Shown here: piece after piece, positions 12,859 to 25,168 of the stretch | Layout of the letters: the number at the start of each line of letters is the position of its first letter | Numbering within the stretch: the stretch's first letter is position 1 | Origin: Syncephalis fuscata | Lineage: Eukaryota > Zoopagomycota > Zoopagomycetes > Zoopagales > Piptocephalidaceae | NCBI GenBank assembly: GCA_025786725.1 | Contig: JAHLTZ010000013.1 | Location: 1 to 64,000 of the forward strand | Length of the DNA: 64,000 nucleotides | Reading direction: 5' to 3' | Translations under genes and position numbers: made by a program | Notes under the pieces: generated by a model | What the model was told of the DNA's origin: nothing | What the model saw: only the letters and a program-made list of their open reading frames with translations | The model's database searches: none

Positions 12859-13501
12859 GATAGTCGGGTGTGCAAGAGAACGAGATACTATGATGGCTAT
12901 CGCCGCCACTGCCACTGTTACTGTTACTGAAAATAATCGCCTGTGTTCACTCGTCTCTCATGCCTAGCCAGCAAGTCGTCAAATAATATTAATAACAATA
13001 ATAATACTAGTTAGTGCTAGTACTAATATTAAAGTTACATGTAATGACGTAGAAGTGGCCATTATTCATAGAAACTGTGCAGTTTTACGTATTGAAATGT
13101 GAAATTTATTTTTTATTAATTTATCTCATGGCCATTTAGTCTTAATGTGCCAAGTGTACTTGTCTATAGACGGGTGGTTCAAGGACGTGGAAGCTGGCGT
13201 AGCATGTGCTGCTAGCCGTAGAATAAATACGACAACCACGAGGTGGTTTATAAATGTGTTACAAGTAAGCATATATTCAGAGACAATGTGCTCAGATAGA
13301 CATAGACATGTCCGTGAATAGCATATGCATGAAGAACGACATGTGCATTGATAAGCAATTTGGCCGTTGGGATTTCTTTTCTTTCTTTCCCTTTCCTCCA
13401 CATCAGCACACTTGCACGTCATTTTCGTGCGTATTTCAACTATTGCTGCAGTTGCTGCCGCCTGTACTGACGAGTTAACGTAAAAAAAAAGCGTAGTCAC
13501 C

Positions 13502-15503
13502 ATGGCCGACAGTAAGTGGTTGGTGTATAGTGGATGACGGTGGTTATGCTGCTAGCGGATACAGATCCGAGTTTTTATGGAAAACTGACCGCCAATAACA
13601 AAAAGTAAACCATACTAACCATTGTGTATTACATGTAGAAAAATCCAAAAAGAAGCCCGTCAAGATGGCGTTGACCGATTTCTTAACGAGCACGCGTAAG
13701 TAATAATTTAGTGCTTTGGTGAATGTAAACATACTGGATACTGCGATAGTGTTGTTTTTGCTATTACAGTTATTTCTATTAGCATTAATAGCTATTTATG
13801 CATCGGCTAATAACAACTTGTAACTATACTTTATATGTAACTTTAGCGTCTACTTCTTCCTGGGCAGATGAGGTGTTAGAATTACCAACTCGACGTAAGT
13901 AAATACGTCATATATACTAGAATAATATTGTATTCAACTAATTGCTTTATATTATTTATTGCCAATAAATAAACAATCAAATAATATCAATATATAGCAT
14001 CGTCCGCTTATGTAGGTATGTAACTATTAATATATATATGTAGTTATATAGTTATCAGCAATACTAACCACTATATGTGTGTGCATATATGCATCTTAGA
14101 TCAAACAAACGATTATCCAGCTGGTGGCAACAGAGGAGGATACAATGATCGTTATGCTAGCCGCGGCGAACGTTCTGGTATGTATTGTGGTTTAGAAAGT
14201 GTATAGTGCATGCATTTATTCACAAAATATCATTGTAGACCGTTATACTCGCGAGCGCCGGCCGCCCGCGGCTTTGCCAGATGAGCCACCTTTTACGGCA
14301 TATATTGGCAATCTGCCATACGATCTTAGAGATGAGGATGTTGCCGATTTCTTTGGCGATATCCAGGTGAGTACTATTGGTTGTTGATTGTCATTGGAAC
14401 CAGTTTGGTAACAAATGGCATTTAGATTAACAACATTCGTATTATCCGAGACTTTAATGATAAACCCAAAGGATTTGGCTATGTTGAATTTGCCGATCGT
14501 GATTCATTGGCCTCTGCCGTTGAGCGAGATGGCCAGGTAAGTCTAATCATGGCCAGTATCAAAATTGACATGCTAATAATGATTAAAGCCCATCAATGGA
14601 CGTAATATCCGTGTTAATGTTGCGGAGCCACGTAAGTAGCCATCTACTCGCACTGTATTATAGCATTACTAACTATTATTTAACAGCCAAAGAAAAGTCT
14701 GGGTTTGGCGACGATAGAAGCAATGTAGATAGCTGGCGTCGCTCTGTAACTGCCGATAGCCCACGTCGTTCAAACTTTGGCGAGCGTTCTGATAGTCCAC
14801 GCCGTCAACATGGCGATAGTAATCTACGTCCTCGACGTGATGACGATTTCCGTCGATCAGCTGAACCAAGCGTTTCAGATGTTGCATCTACCTGGCGCCG
14901 TCAAGAGCCAGTCGAACGCTCTGCGCCCTTGTCTCCAAGTGCCAGTGGTGGCAATGACCGTCGTCGTGGCTGGGGATTCAATCGCCACGGTGACCAGGCA
15001 GGTGAAGACCGTCCATTTGGCAATCGCAACCGAAGTGGCGGTGATGACCGTGATGGTGGCCGCTCACCATTCAGCCACTCTCGCCGCACGAGCATTGAGT
15101 CTCGTGGCAGTGCTTATGGCGATTCAGGCAACTACAACTCACCACGTAAGTAATGGAATACACGTATGAATAAATGGGTAATTAGCTAACTGTATTAATA
15201 GGTCCAGTTGAGCGTAAGAAGCTTGAGTTGAAGCCACGTACTGTTCCGTTGAGCACGGATCCAGTATCCCCTGCACTTCCCTCAGCACGCAGCGCTCGTG
15301 CCAATCCATTTGGCGAAGCTAAACCACGCGATGAAAACGAAATGTTACGTCGAGTAGAGGAACGACACCAACAGCGCCAACAGGAACCAAAAAAGTCTAC
15401 CGATAAAGATTCAACGACATCAGGATCGACTGCGGATAAGAAAAATGTAGACAAGTCGCAAGATGAAGCCGCATCGGCAACTGGCGACAATAACGACGAG
15501 TAG
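13502..15503 (+). CDS. TIF3: Translation initiation factor eIF4B, RRM protein (10 exons)
   Basis: Exons: 13502-13511, 13639-13695, 13847-13894, 13998-14015, 14100-14177, 14239-14366, 14426-14536, 14589-14631, 14687-15145 and 15202-15503. The joined start (MADKKSKKKPVKMALTDFL, then SSWADEV) is typical of eIF4B. A single RRM follows with RNP2 AYIGNLPYD and RNP1 KGFGYVEFAD, then an Arg/Asp/Ser/Gly-rich RNA-binding region, and the C-terminal ELKPRTVPL and NPFGEAKPRDENE motif of the family. Known role: stimulates the eIF4A helicase during mRNA scanning. Two exons are only 10 and 18 nt, so the splicing machinery here handles very short exons. The 3' UTR carries a TG repeat. Confidence 0.9.
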
Positions 15504-15723
15504 AATTGAGAAAATGCGAGGCGTATATATTTTTTACCATGATGGCCAAGGAGCAGCAACAACAGCAACAGCCGATCAATCGACACTGTACATCATCATT
15601 GCCCAAAATCACTCTATTCTGTCGTATTTCCCTTTACCCACAGAAAGTTTTCTATTGATTACAATGTCGTTGACGTATATCTGTTTGTGAAATTGGCCCA
15701 AAGAAAGAGTGTAGAAATTTGGA

Positions 15724-15768
15724 TGTGTATATGTGTGTGTATGTATGTGTGTGTGTGTGTGTGTGTGC
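15724..15768. repeat. (TG)n microsatellite with TATG interruptions
   Basis: About 45 bp of alternating TG, interrupted near its start, in the probable 3' UTR of the eIF4B gene. Confidence 0.9.
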
Positions 15769-15904
15769 CTTCATTCGTCTTAATAGTTATAGTTCTATTT
15801 GATCTCACATTTCCTATCATCACTTGCTTTTTTTGTCTTGTTTGCTTGTTTGCTTGCTTATCAATACCATTTATTTCGTCTCGTTTTTATAACTCTTGAT
15901 TATC

Positions 15905-18180
15905 TTTTTTTTACTGGCTGTATTTTTTAATAAGATAACAGTCATATGTTGCGTATGCAATAAAATTAGGAATAATTTCCATTATAAATAGTATTATAAG
16001 TACGAAATAATATTAGACTTGCGCATTATTATCAAACTTTTATTGTTTGAATTATTATTAATAATTAATTAGTATACATGTTTATATACTTTATTAAATA
16101 AACAAATTACATTTTAACTACTATTAATTTATTTATGTAGTTTATTTAAGTATATTAAAAATAAGACTTTACAGTCATAATAGATTTATTATGCCAGATA
16201 GTTGATTAAATTATAGAATATATGTTGTGTACAGGCGTAAAAGTTGCATTATAGTATGTAGTTATAATATGATTGCTATTAAAGCATACCAGGTGTTAAA
16301 ACATGCAATGCCATAGCATGATAATAAACGCTATTAAATCAGACTTTAATAAACTAATGTCTAGTGTAAATAATAACATATTTACTTTTGTGTTGTCCAT
16401 CATTGTAGATTTTACTTGTCACGCGGTTGTGTATAATAATCTGATAAAAGATTGGGCTCAGATAGTGTGAATACGTTAGTTAACGTCACCATGCGAGCGA
16501 CGTCTTGATGTACAAGACGGTCGTCGACCTGATGTATGTTATCGTCATCGCCCATGTGCTGCTATGTTATGCCATACTTTTTGGTAAAGGAAAGCGTTAC
16601 ATACATGGACAACATGCCTCACTAAGAGAAGCAGTCCTAATAGCCAAAGAATTGATTGGGTATTGAACTTGGGTCTTGAAAGTTTAATGTAATCAATGCT
16701 TTTGGCTAAATCCATAATTATAACAGCTCCTTAATAATATGTATTATACGGCTGTTATACCAAACGCCGAGCGGAATAAGTTACCATTAGACATACTACA
16801 AAAAATACTGTACATAAATGTTCTTTATATCTGTAACAGCCATTCTATTATACACATAACCATTTTAAGAATGTTCTACAAATGGATCGGTATAGTTAAG
16901 CCTTTTGCATAAAAAGCTATATTGGAATACCTAATATAGTTATCAAATTTATCTTTCATAAAATTTAATGCGCCATTTGGTTGTTTAATCTGTATTGCAA
17001 TTCTATCAAATATATAGCATTTTTTTATTAGTAAAATAAAAAATCTTTTTTTCTTTTCACAAATGTTAAAATACAATACAATTATTTATATTCAGTTCAA
17101 CTACAGTCACGCCATTTATTTTAACAATAATATTAATGATTCATTTAGCTAATTGTTTTGTTTATTTTTATTATTTTTATTACATTATTATTAACCAATT
17201 TATTAACCAGCCATTAATGTAATTTAAGAGTCAAAGGACTACATTTAATAGTATATTTTTTATTAAACATGAAAATGTTGATTATTGTAGATTTATTATC
17301 TAGTACACATATATACTCCATTCACTTGTAGCATTTCTATTCTATAACAAACTACTATGTAACATTCTATAATCTATTCTATCATCTAATGATTGTATTT
17401 TATTCAAAAATGTTATCTGTTTAGTGCTAGTTCTATTACTTGTAAACTTTGACTCATTTCGCTTATTTTATGCATGCACAAATGTATACTATAGCTAGGT
17501 TACCACTATTTAGCTGACATTGGATTTATAAATACGCAAGTCAATTCTATTAAACACAAAATAGTACACTGAGTATAGATAGTAAAAGTCAATATATTTG
17601 AGATATTATGCATTATTGAACATATCATTAGTAAAAATAGCGAGTATAATAATAGATTAAATAAAGCGATTGTCATTTAACACTAGCTATTATTATGTAG
17701 AACATATAATCAATAAAACAACAAAGCAATATTGATATATTCTAAAATGTGAAGCAATAATCTGTTAGTTTAAATGATCAAATAGCTAAATAAAATGGCA
17801 TATTATTGCAATAGAATAAGCATGTATGTAATAGATATGATTTTAACGATTCAATGTCTTTGTCGTATACATCAAATGCATTTAAAGATATAGCTTTGTT
17901 TTATTAAATAATTACAAATTTATATACAACTATCTAAATCCAATATAACACAATATCTATAGCAATGCTATGTTAGTTTTGTTGCAAATGAATAAACGTT
18001 TTACTAAGGAAATAACGAATAACATACTTTTACATAGTTTATTTATTAAAAAACGGCAAATAATGCATATAAAATTAGTGGAAAAAGCTTGTTCATTTAT
18101 CAACAATACTACACAAAAACAGCAACTAAATCAAATATAATTTATACAAAAATCTTAGAGAAAATAAGTGCGCTCATTTA
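15905..18180. other. AT-rich intergenic DNA with a TIR-element fragment
   Basis: No supported gene. At about 17275-17345 there is a fragment similar to the terminal repeat of the 595-1312 element (ATTGTAGATTTATTATCTAG, then ACACATAT), a solo end or decayed copy. A 66-codon minus frame at 16876-17076 is AT-derived and unsupported. Confidence 0.5.
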
Positions 18181-18202
18181 TTAGCAATGCTGCACAGCTC
18201 GT

Positions 18203-18912
18203 TTAGGCAACGAGGGCAGAAGCAGTGGAGGACTCGTACTTCCAGTTGGGGGCGAGCTGACCAGCGGTCTTGTAGTAGCGGGCCAAACGGTGGATACGCG
18301 ATTCGATCAAAATCAAACGGAACTTGGAGTCCTTGTCCTTGCGGTTGCGTTCCAAGTGCTTGCGGACAGCGACTGCCTTCTTGATAAGGTAGTACAAATC
18401 CTCTGGAAGCTCTGGGGCCAAGCCGTTAGCCTTGAGAATACGCACGATCTTGTTACCGGTGACATTCTTCACTTGGGCAACACCGTGTTGATCACGGAGA
18501 ACAACACCAATTTGCGATGGAGTGACACCCTTCTTAGCAAGCTTGACGATGTGCTCGCAAACCTCATCCGGAGTGATCTTGAGCCAGGATGGTGGGGTAC
18601 GACGGTATGGCAAAGCCGACGAGGAAATACCCTTACTGTAACGCGTTTATTACACGCATTGTCAAATAGAATTATTTAATCAACGGAGCGTATGAGTAAA
18701 TCGTCAAATTGGTAGTGTCGAGCCATGACCCGATCATTCCAATTATATTCAACAAATAAAGATTACGGTTGAGATCCGCAAGAAAGAAAGGAAAGGAAAG
18801 ACGCAGAAGCGATAGAAAATGCAGCAAAGGTTAGCGAGTAATCTACAGAAGACAACATATCGTATATTGCAAATGGCAATGATACTTACCCAGGAGCGTG
18901 CATGCGACCCAT
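18203..18912 (-). CDS. RPS13: Ribosomal protein S13 (uS15), two exons
   Basis: Exon 1 is 18890-18912 (23 nt, MGRMHAPG) and exon 2 is 18203-18635, joined across a 254-nt GT-AG intron. The join reads [20 protein letters not shown], the conserved S13 N-terminus, and the protein ends [10 protein letters not shown], as in other fungi. About 151 residues, the usual length. It is a cytosolic 40S subunit protein. GC content and codon use are higher than in the neighbouring DNA, as expected for a highly expressed gene. The intron is long for this genome; I looked for a C/D-box snoRNA, as in animal RPS13 introns, and found no convincing boxes. Confidence 0.95.
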
Positions 18913-19106
18913 GTTGCCGGTTGTTGTTAAGAGAAGTGCTGTTCAATACGCTTAAAGCGACTAAGACACGACGGCTGAAAGAAAGAGGAGGAAGCAAAGT
19001 GCAACTGAGATTAATGGTAGTTTTGTAGATGATGAAAATTTTATTTTTATTTTGATGGGTGTAATTACAGTTTAGTTTAAAACTGTAATTAAAATTGGGA
19101 GCTACT

Positions 19107-19840
19107 GTACTTTGACTCAATATTTTTTTTAACTTATTTACTTCTTTTCTTATTGTTATCTTATCGTTTTATTCAGTAATATATATACAATAATGTTGAA
19201 TATAGCAATATAAATAGCATGTGTATTTGAACATCAATAAAAACACTATTCAATCCTTAGTCTTTATTTCTTTTATTTACATCAACACCTGTTCAAGAAC
19301 CTCAACGGCATGCCGTATTTTCTGGCTACAACTGTTACCACAAGGCCTTTCTGGTGAAAACACCCAAACTATCATTATTGCATACGGTGGAGGCCGATTT
19401 GCTTCATCAATGGTTGGCAAAGAGTCTGCATCTACCAAGTTGATGCTAAGAATACTCATGACAATGATGAACATCAGAAACGCTAGTCGTCCTACCTTTT
19501 TGTCATCATAGACGAGTATCTTACATTGCAAATATGCCCAAAATGCAACAGTAGAAGATTGGAAAATAGAAGAGACCATTCAGACGCAATAATCCACACT
19601 GTACGTAGTAATAACAACAATAACTGCGGAACAATGTGGAATTGCAACGATGTGGATTCTATTAATATTCAATCAATCTTTTTACACATGGTCAACAACA
19701 ACGATTGGCCTCAAGTGTTTCAAAGAAAGTAAATGAAAATATTGTAACTACGTTTCTTGTACATAACAGCATGTTTTCAATTAAAGCCAGTTTTGCTTTG
19801 AGGACTCAAAATATGAAATTCAAGGCAAAATGGGGAATTT
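19107..19840. mobile_element. Short TIR element, family B copy 1, carrying a secreted-peptide ORF
   Basis: Ends resemble inverted copies of TACTTTGACTC...TTTTT (left about 19107, right about 19800-19835, degenerate). The body is shared with 23118-23647 and 51162-51690, including the run from TTGTTATCTTATCG to CACCTGTTCAAG. It encloses a small minus-strand ORF. Boundaries are approximate. Confidence 0.5.
19277..19474 (-). CDS. Small secreted CX3C peptide inside a repeat element
   Basis: Read from the Met at 19474 this gives 65 residues: a hydrophobic leader (MFIIVMSILSINLVDADS) whose end, VDA, resembles that of the other small secreted proteins here, then a Pro-rich stretch (ANRPPPYA) and a CGNSC motif (CX3C). 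An in-frame Met further upstream at 19579 would give 100 residues; I prefer the inner start because it places the hydrophobic core at the N-terminus. The related copies at about 23290-23470 and 51335-51510 have frame changes. Function unknown. Confidence 0.4.
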   Translation of the reverse strand: MFIIVMSILSINLVDADSLPTIDEANRPPPYAIMIVWVFSPERPCGNSCSQKIRHAVEVLEQVLM

Positions 19841-21315
19841 GAAAAGCTAATCATGTTGTATTTGTTAAAAGACTTTAACAATATATTTGTGGCAAATGCA
19901 ACTCAAAAATACAATACAAAAACATGCTATGTAAAGATTAGCACTAATTGTGTTGGAACAGTGTTGGTGGTGAAATAAACGTTTTTATTGAATAAATACA
20001 AACTACTAATGAAGCAACTATCAAAATAATAAAGTGTAATGCAAACAAAAATGATTTAATTAATAAATATTTTAGATTTAAATCTAACCAACAAATAAGA
20101 TTAGATTGCTTTAGAGTATTTTAAATATCAGATATAGCAACTAAATAATTCCGAATTACATAAAAGTGTTATTGCTTTGATCAACTTAAATTAATTAGTT
20201 GGTGTATCAAGCAAGAGTGAAGATGTGCAAAATAAAACCGTCAACATGGCATTTGTCATTGATAAACTAGAACAATCTACTCGTAACGTTCATTTTAAAT
20301 GTCGCAGTAGTCGCTCCAATGTTCAATTTAAAAGAGTTGTGGGACATGGCGAAAGAAGCTTAAGAGGGTGCTGTGACGGATCATTTAAACCACTTGATTT
20401 GTATCAAATCTTGTGATATTTTTATTAAATAAATAAAGATCACTTTTTCCACAATATTGAGCATGCTATTGGTTGTTTAGTGTGATTTGGCAGTTAAATA
20501 GCTATAATAATCACGTATTTAAACTAAATATCCGCTTTATTGAAGATGAAACCGGCTGTTGAGTGTCATTGGTTATTAAGCTATTCATTTATCATTATTG
20601 TTGTACTGTACATATCTGTCTTGTATACACATACTATATGTCCGTCTATATCATTAATATTGTAAATTATAGAAATTATATTAATAGAAGCTAAAAGTTT
20701 ATTGCTAGCTGTATTCTTTTAGCAGATCTTGATTCATTTCGTTCATTGCTATTGGCTAATTGCATACAGTATAGTTTTGTTATTACTATTCACGTATTCG
20801 TTTTGTCTATTTATTTTGTTTTATAATATTGTATGCTTTATTGTCGTGTTTTATTAAAAAGCGTATTTATTCTAATTTCAGCATAATATTGTTTGGCTAT
20901 ATGATAATGATAGCTTTGCTACTATCCATACCAATCTATGCCTATAGCTTAGGCGATATAATTATACACATTTTGTTATTAATTTAACTATTGATTGATA
21001 ATTGTCATTATTGAATGCAAATAAACATGGTTATAGATATAGCAATTTGATTGTATATAGCTAAGATGGAACCATAGATTTATTACTATAAGCTTGCACA
21101 GTTGAATATGGGCAACTAGATGCAAACATGTTGGTAACATAATGATTCCATTGATTAAAGACTGGATAAACCGAAGCATTGGCAAAAACTTGCTATATAG
21201 ATAGACTGGACGCCGTAATTGTCAAATGGTTTTGATTTTCACCGAATATATATCTAAAGTGTATTGAAATAGTGGCTTGATTACACTACCAATGCTAATG
21301 TATTGTAGCCATTGA

Positions 21316-21513
21316 TTATGCGCTGCATTCCTTTTTGCAAATGTCGTTGCAAATGCTAGCATTCATGCCTTTTTTGCATTTAGTAGCCATGCAGCTGGTG
21401 CATTGAGGGCTTTTGCCACCACGACGAACTAAGGCTGGCTTAGCATCCACCATAGCTGTGGTGGCTATCAAAGCCACAACGATGGTGCAAATGACGGCAA
21501 TGGAAAGCTTCAT
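21316..21513 (-). CDS. Secreted cysteine-rich peptide, intronless paralogue
   Basis: 65 residues in one exon. The signal peptide MKLSIAVICTIVVALIATTA is followed by MVDAKPALVRR, possibly a short pro-region with a dibasic site, and then a mature part of 34 residues with Cys at 38, 41, 46, 55, 59 and 63. The exon-1 part, the promoter and the 3' flank are shared with the micro-exon gene at 46575-49360. Cys55 and Cys59 fall at the same residue numbers in both products. Role unknown; a small secreted Cys-rich peptide in a fungus suggests an antimicrobial or effector-like job, but this is inference. Confidence 0.75.
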   Translation of the reverse strand: MKLSIAVICTIVVALIATTAMVDAKPALVRRGGKSPQCTSCMATKCKKGMNASICNDICKKECSA

Positions 21514-21649
21514 GGTGATATTGACTTGTTAAGACAAATAAATAAAAGAGATAGTAGAGTGTAATTGGTATAAAGTGGAGAGTAGTGCGTGTATAGCAGA
21601 GAGTAGAGCGTGATGATAATATCGCAGTTGGTTGTGTATATTTTGCAGG

Positions 21650-21658
21650 CTATTTATA
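21650..21658 (-). promoter_or_regulatory. TATA box of the intronless peptide gene
   Basis: TATAAATAG on the minus strand, about 140 nt upstream of the ATG. The same element sits at the same distance upstream of the micro-exon paralogue. Confidence 0.55.
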
Positions 21659-23117
21659 CTTATGATTATGCTGAGATGCTAGTATACTGTAGTATACGAT
21701 ATATACCATTGATGTGTAACATGGACCAATAAAGCAATCTAAACAATGGTTTGAGGTGCGCATGTACCCATAAATCTATGGCATGATAGAATGCTCCCGG
21801 TCTTGATTTCAATCTGTCCGGCCTTTACTCCAATCTGCTAGTCATTCGCACAAATAATGGAACAACGCTAATAACCCAGTACATATGCGATAAAAATAGA
21901 TATATTAGTCTGTATTCTTTGTTATACGGTCTAACTATTTGGTAAAAACAAGCATATTGTTTAGTTTTGTAAACAAGACAAAGACGTCTTTGTTGTCAGT
22001 TCCCTGAATGACTCAGTCCCCAATATCTGCATCATACAAAGTAGTGCACAACAATGATGCAAAAACAGGTTTAATATATTAAACTGGTATTTTTATACAG
22101 GTTTTTACTGCTGTACGTAAGTCAGTTGTAGTTTTCAAATTATAAAGTGTGCTGACTGGTACATGTGCGTATTTCATTCACTACTATGCCCATTGTTATG
22201 GGATAGCAATTGTTCTGAATTCACAAATGCATCACATCAAGGTGTATCATGCCACATGTGCAACTACCATCATTCAAATGGCGGCTAATCCAAATTACCT
22301 AAAAGCAACTATACAATAAGTACTGTTTGTAGGATAATGCATCACGACATTTGAGCAATGGAATATTTCAACAAGTCATTTTCGCCATCAGTTTTTAGCT
22401 GTAGACTAAATTGCATCGGCTAAACTACACGCGATGCAATATGCAGACACTGGACTAGACACAATAGAAAGTTCCAATTGAATGTTAGCAATTTCGAGTG
22501 CATAATGTCAATGGATCGTATATCAACCGGTAATTATCCAAGGCCTAAGTGCTGCTTACATTTATGAAAACACTTTTGACAAGTTAAGCAAGATGGAATG
22601 TAGAAGAACAAGCCAAAGCAGAAACCAATAGAAAAACAATTAGCAGCTCAAAGAATTACTGGTTTGACCTATAACAAATCATTATACCTATGCTAAGCTA
22701 GACTACGTTTATCAAAAAGTTGGCTGTTGCTGATGCAGCTAGAACAGCAGCAACGTTAAATTGAGATAACGCACAGAAAACAAAGAGTTGTAGATAAAAT
22801 TGAATTGACAAGTTTAGTAATTAAATACTTATTATTGTTACTATAACTTGTAATTCTGGTTGTTTGTACAGATAAATATTTACAAGCACATTGTAACTTC
22901 TTATATACTTACATTTACACGATCATCAACTAAAACAACTAGTATAAGGCTTAATCTAATTATTTATCAATGTAAGCAGCTAATATTATACATTATTGCA
23001 GCAATTGAAAGACAGATTAATTTCATTTATTGATATTAATAAAAGTCGTATAATTGTATATTAAAATAAAACAAAACATTGGATTGAGCGCGTAATATTT
23101 ACATGATCAAATCATTT

Positions 23118-23647
23118 TACCTTGACTCCTACATTTTTTTTTACTTATTTCATTACTTTTTCTTATTGTTATCTTATCGTTTTATTCAGTAATATATCAT
23201 ACAATAATGTTAAATATAGCAATATAAATAGCATGTGTGTTTTAACATCAATAAAAACACTATTCAATCCTTAGTCTTTATTTCTTTTATTTACATCAAC
23301 ACCTGTTCAAGTAACCTCAACAGCATGCCGTATATTCTGGCTACAACTGTCGCCACAAGATCTTTCTGGTGAAAACACTCAACCTATCATTATTGCATAC
23401 GGTGGAGGTCATTTACTTCATTAATGGCCAACAAATAAACTGCGTCTATCAGGTTGCTACCAGTATGGCTTCTATTAATATTCTATCAATCTTTCTACGC
23501 ATGGCCAACAACAATAATCGACCTCAAATGTTTCAAAGAAATCAATTAAAACACTATAACTATGTTTATTATGTATAACAACATTAACTTCAATTGGAAC
23601 GAATTTTGCTTTGAAACTCAAAATGTAGGAGTCAAAGTACAATAAAA
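23118..23647. mobile_element. Short TIR element, family B copy 2
   Basis: Ends are clear inverted repeats: CTTGACTCCTACATTTTT near 23122 against AAAATGTAGGAGTCAAAG near 23622-23640. The interior contains a decayed version of the 19277-19474 ORF, with a frame change in the conserved CCTCCACCGTATGCA segment. About 530 bp; non-autonomous. Confidence 0.65.
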
Positions 23648-23650
23648 CCA

Positions 23651-24440
23651 AAATTGTTTTGTTCAAATATTCTTCTACGCTTGGAAGCTATAAACTGGCT
23701 TTATAGCACAAATGGTGTAACTGTACTATGTATAAATTACAAAATAGTCTTTATTATGCTTTGTATACAATAGATAACAATTTTTTAGTAGAATAGCCAA
23801 GAATAGTTATCATAAATATTAAACCTCAATACAAAATGATTATCAAGTACGATTGAAATAATGGAAGGTGTTGTTATTTAAATAGTCTGTAATATTGCAA
23901 TCTATTGCTGATGGCTATTTTAGTTTAACTGGCCATTGCTGCCGAATGAAGATAGGAAGTACAAAAGATTTTTCCAGCATCGCGTTTGCTTCTTATTCTA
24001 GATATCCAATCATAACTGAGCGAATAAATATTCTAGAAGTTACATTATTGTATGGTGCCGGAGTTAGCCAGTAGTTTAAGCTAAAGCTCTGTGCCCCTTA
24101 GTCGCACATTTGGATCCTGCTTTTTTGGCGGACTTTGGATTGGTATATTTTTTACAGATTAGGACACATTGCTTAATTGGGCATTACAAATGCCTTACTG
24201 CAATTCTTATCTTTCTAAATTGTCCATCGACATTTGCCATTTGTAATTGCTATTTTAAAGCGGCGCCGCTTGTTTTACATTGAATTGTAGTATAAAATGG
24301 GCTAAATAATGGAATTTGTCGTAGCTTATTATCACTTTATGCTCTTCTTTGCTTTCGCTCCTCAACTCGTCAAACTTTTATTTGCTTGAAACTTACGAAT
24401 ATTTCACTCAAACACTCAATATTCTTGCTTTTTCTTTACC
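23651..24440. other. Intergenic, no gene seen
   Basis: Spacer between the duplication and a decayed secreted-protein gene. No supported frame or RNA. Confidence 0.45.
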
Positions 24441-24447
24441 AAAAACG

Positions 24448-25168
24448 TATGAACAATTTGATTAGATTGTTCTTAGATTTACCTGGTGATTTCGCTTCAA
24501 TTTTGACTATTCTTTCCAATTATGCTTAAGCTGCATTTGGTCTAGCCATTATCTTGGCCGCCTTACTTTTTGCCTCCAACGCTACAGCTCGTCCAATCAC
24601 CGTGGATTTAAGTGATGCCGATCTCCAAACTTCATTACTAACAATCCTGAACTGAAGTCCACTATAGCCGATGGAATTGCTAATTCAAAAAGCGGAAAAG
24701 ACACAAAAAGTGTTACCGGTGCTATTGGCGAGCCTCTTTATTTAGAACAAGAAATATCAGCCAAACGACTCCACTGGTTTTGCGCAAAGGCCCACAACTG
24801 ATAACCGCCCAAGATACAGAGCAAGAAAATAAAGCACCTGGTGTATTTACTCCATCATCAGGTGACGTTACATCTCAGCATGGTTTTGTGGCACCGATGA
24901 TTATTTCCGTGATTGGTCCTCAACAATCTGATTAGACACATCCATGGACATGTTTGATAGTATTAAACCAGTGTTGAAGAGTGAGGTATCAACATCAAAG
25001 GATACAACACCGACATTGAAGGATTTAACAACGACACTAAAGGATACAACATCAACTGAAACAGCTCGATTGATTACTGATCCAGCAAATGAAGCTATTA
25101 AACAAGGCAAATTTGCCACTGTTCTTCAGCCTGGACAAACTCTAGATTCCTCAGGCATTGCCGTTTAA
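24448..25168 (+). pseudogene. Decayed secreted-protein gene, unknown family
   Basis: A signal-like stretch (GLAIILAALLFASNATARP, about 24535-24600) leads into DLSDADLQ. The sequence continues sensibly only after three frame changes (about 24627, 24765 and 24930), giving pieces such as NNPELKSTIADGIANS, PGVFTPSSGDVTSQHGF and a Thr/Lys-rich run with repeated TLKD units ending at 25168. A short spliced first exon at 24448 is possible. The segments have amino-acid-like composition, but I recognise no family. Confidence 0.45.

Larger units (their letters stand above)
19988..23650. repeat. Segmental duplication, copy 1
   Basis: Nearly identical to 45245-51690, apart from the segment between about 21300 and 21396, which corresponds to the 2.7-kb intron/micro-exon array in copy 2. 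It carries the intronless cysteine-rich peptide gene, a small family B TIR element at its right end, and otherwise no supported gene. A 63-codon frame at 20225-20416 is broken in copy 2 by an inserted T, so it is probably not a gene. Confidence 0.85.

Noticed and set aside
18636-18889. C/D-box snoRNA (U14-like) in the RPS13 intron
   Set aside because: No convincing TGATGA and CTGA box pair on the gene strand.
20225-20416. 63-codon ORF as a gene
   Set aside because: The second copy at about 45486-45677 has an extra T that breaks the frame; no signal or motif.
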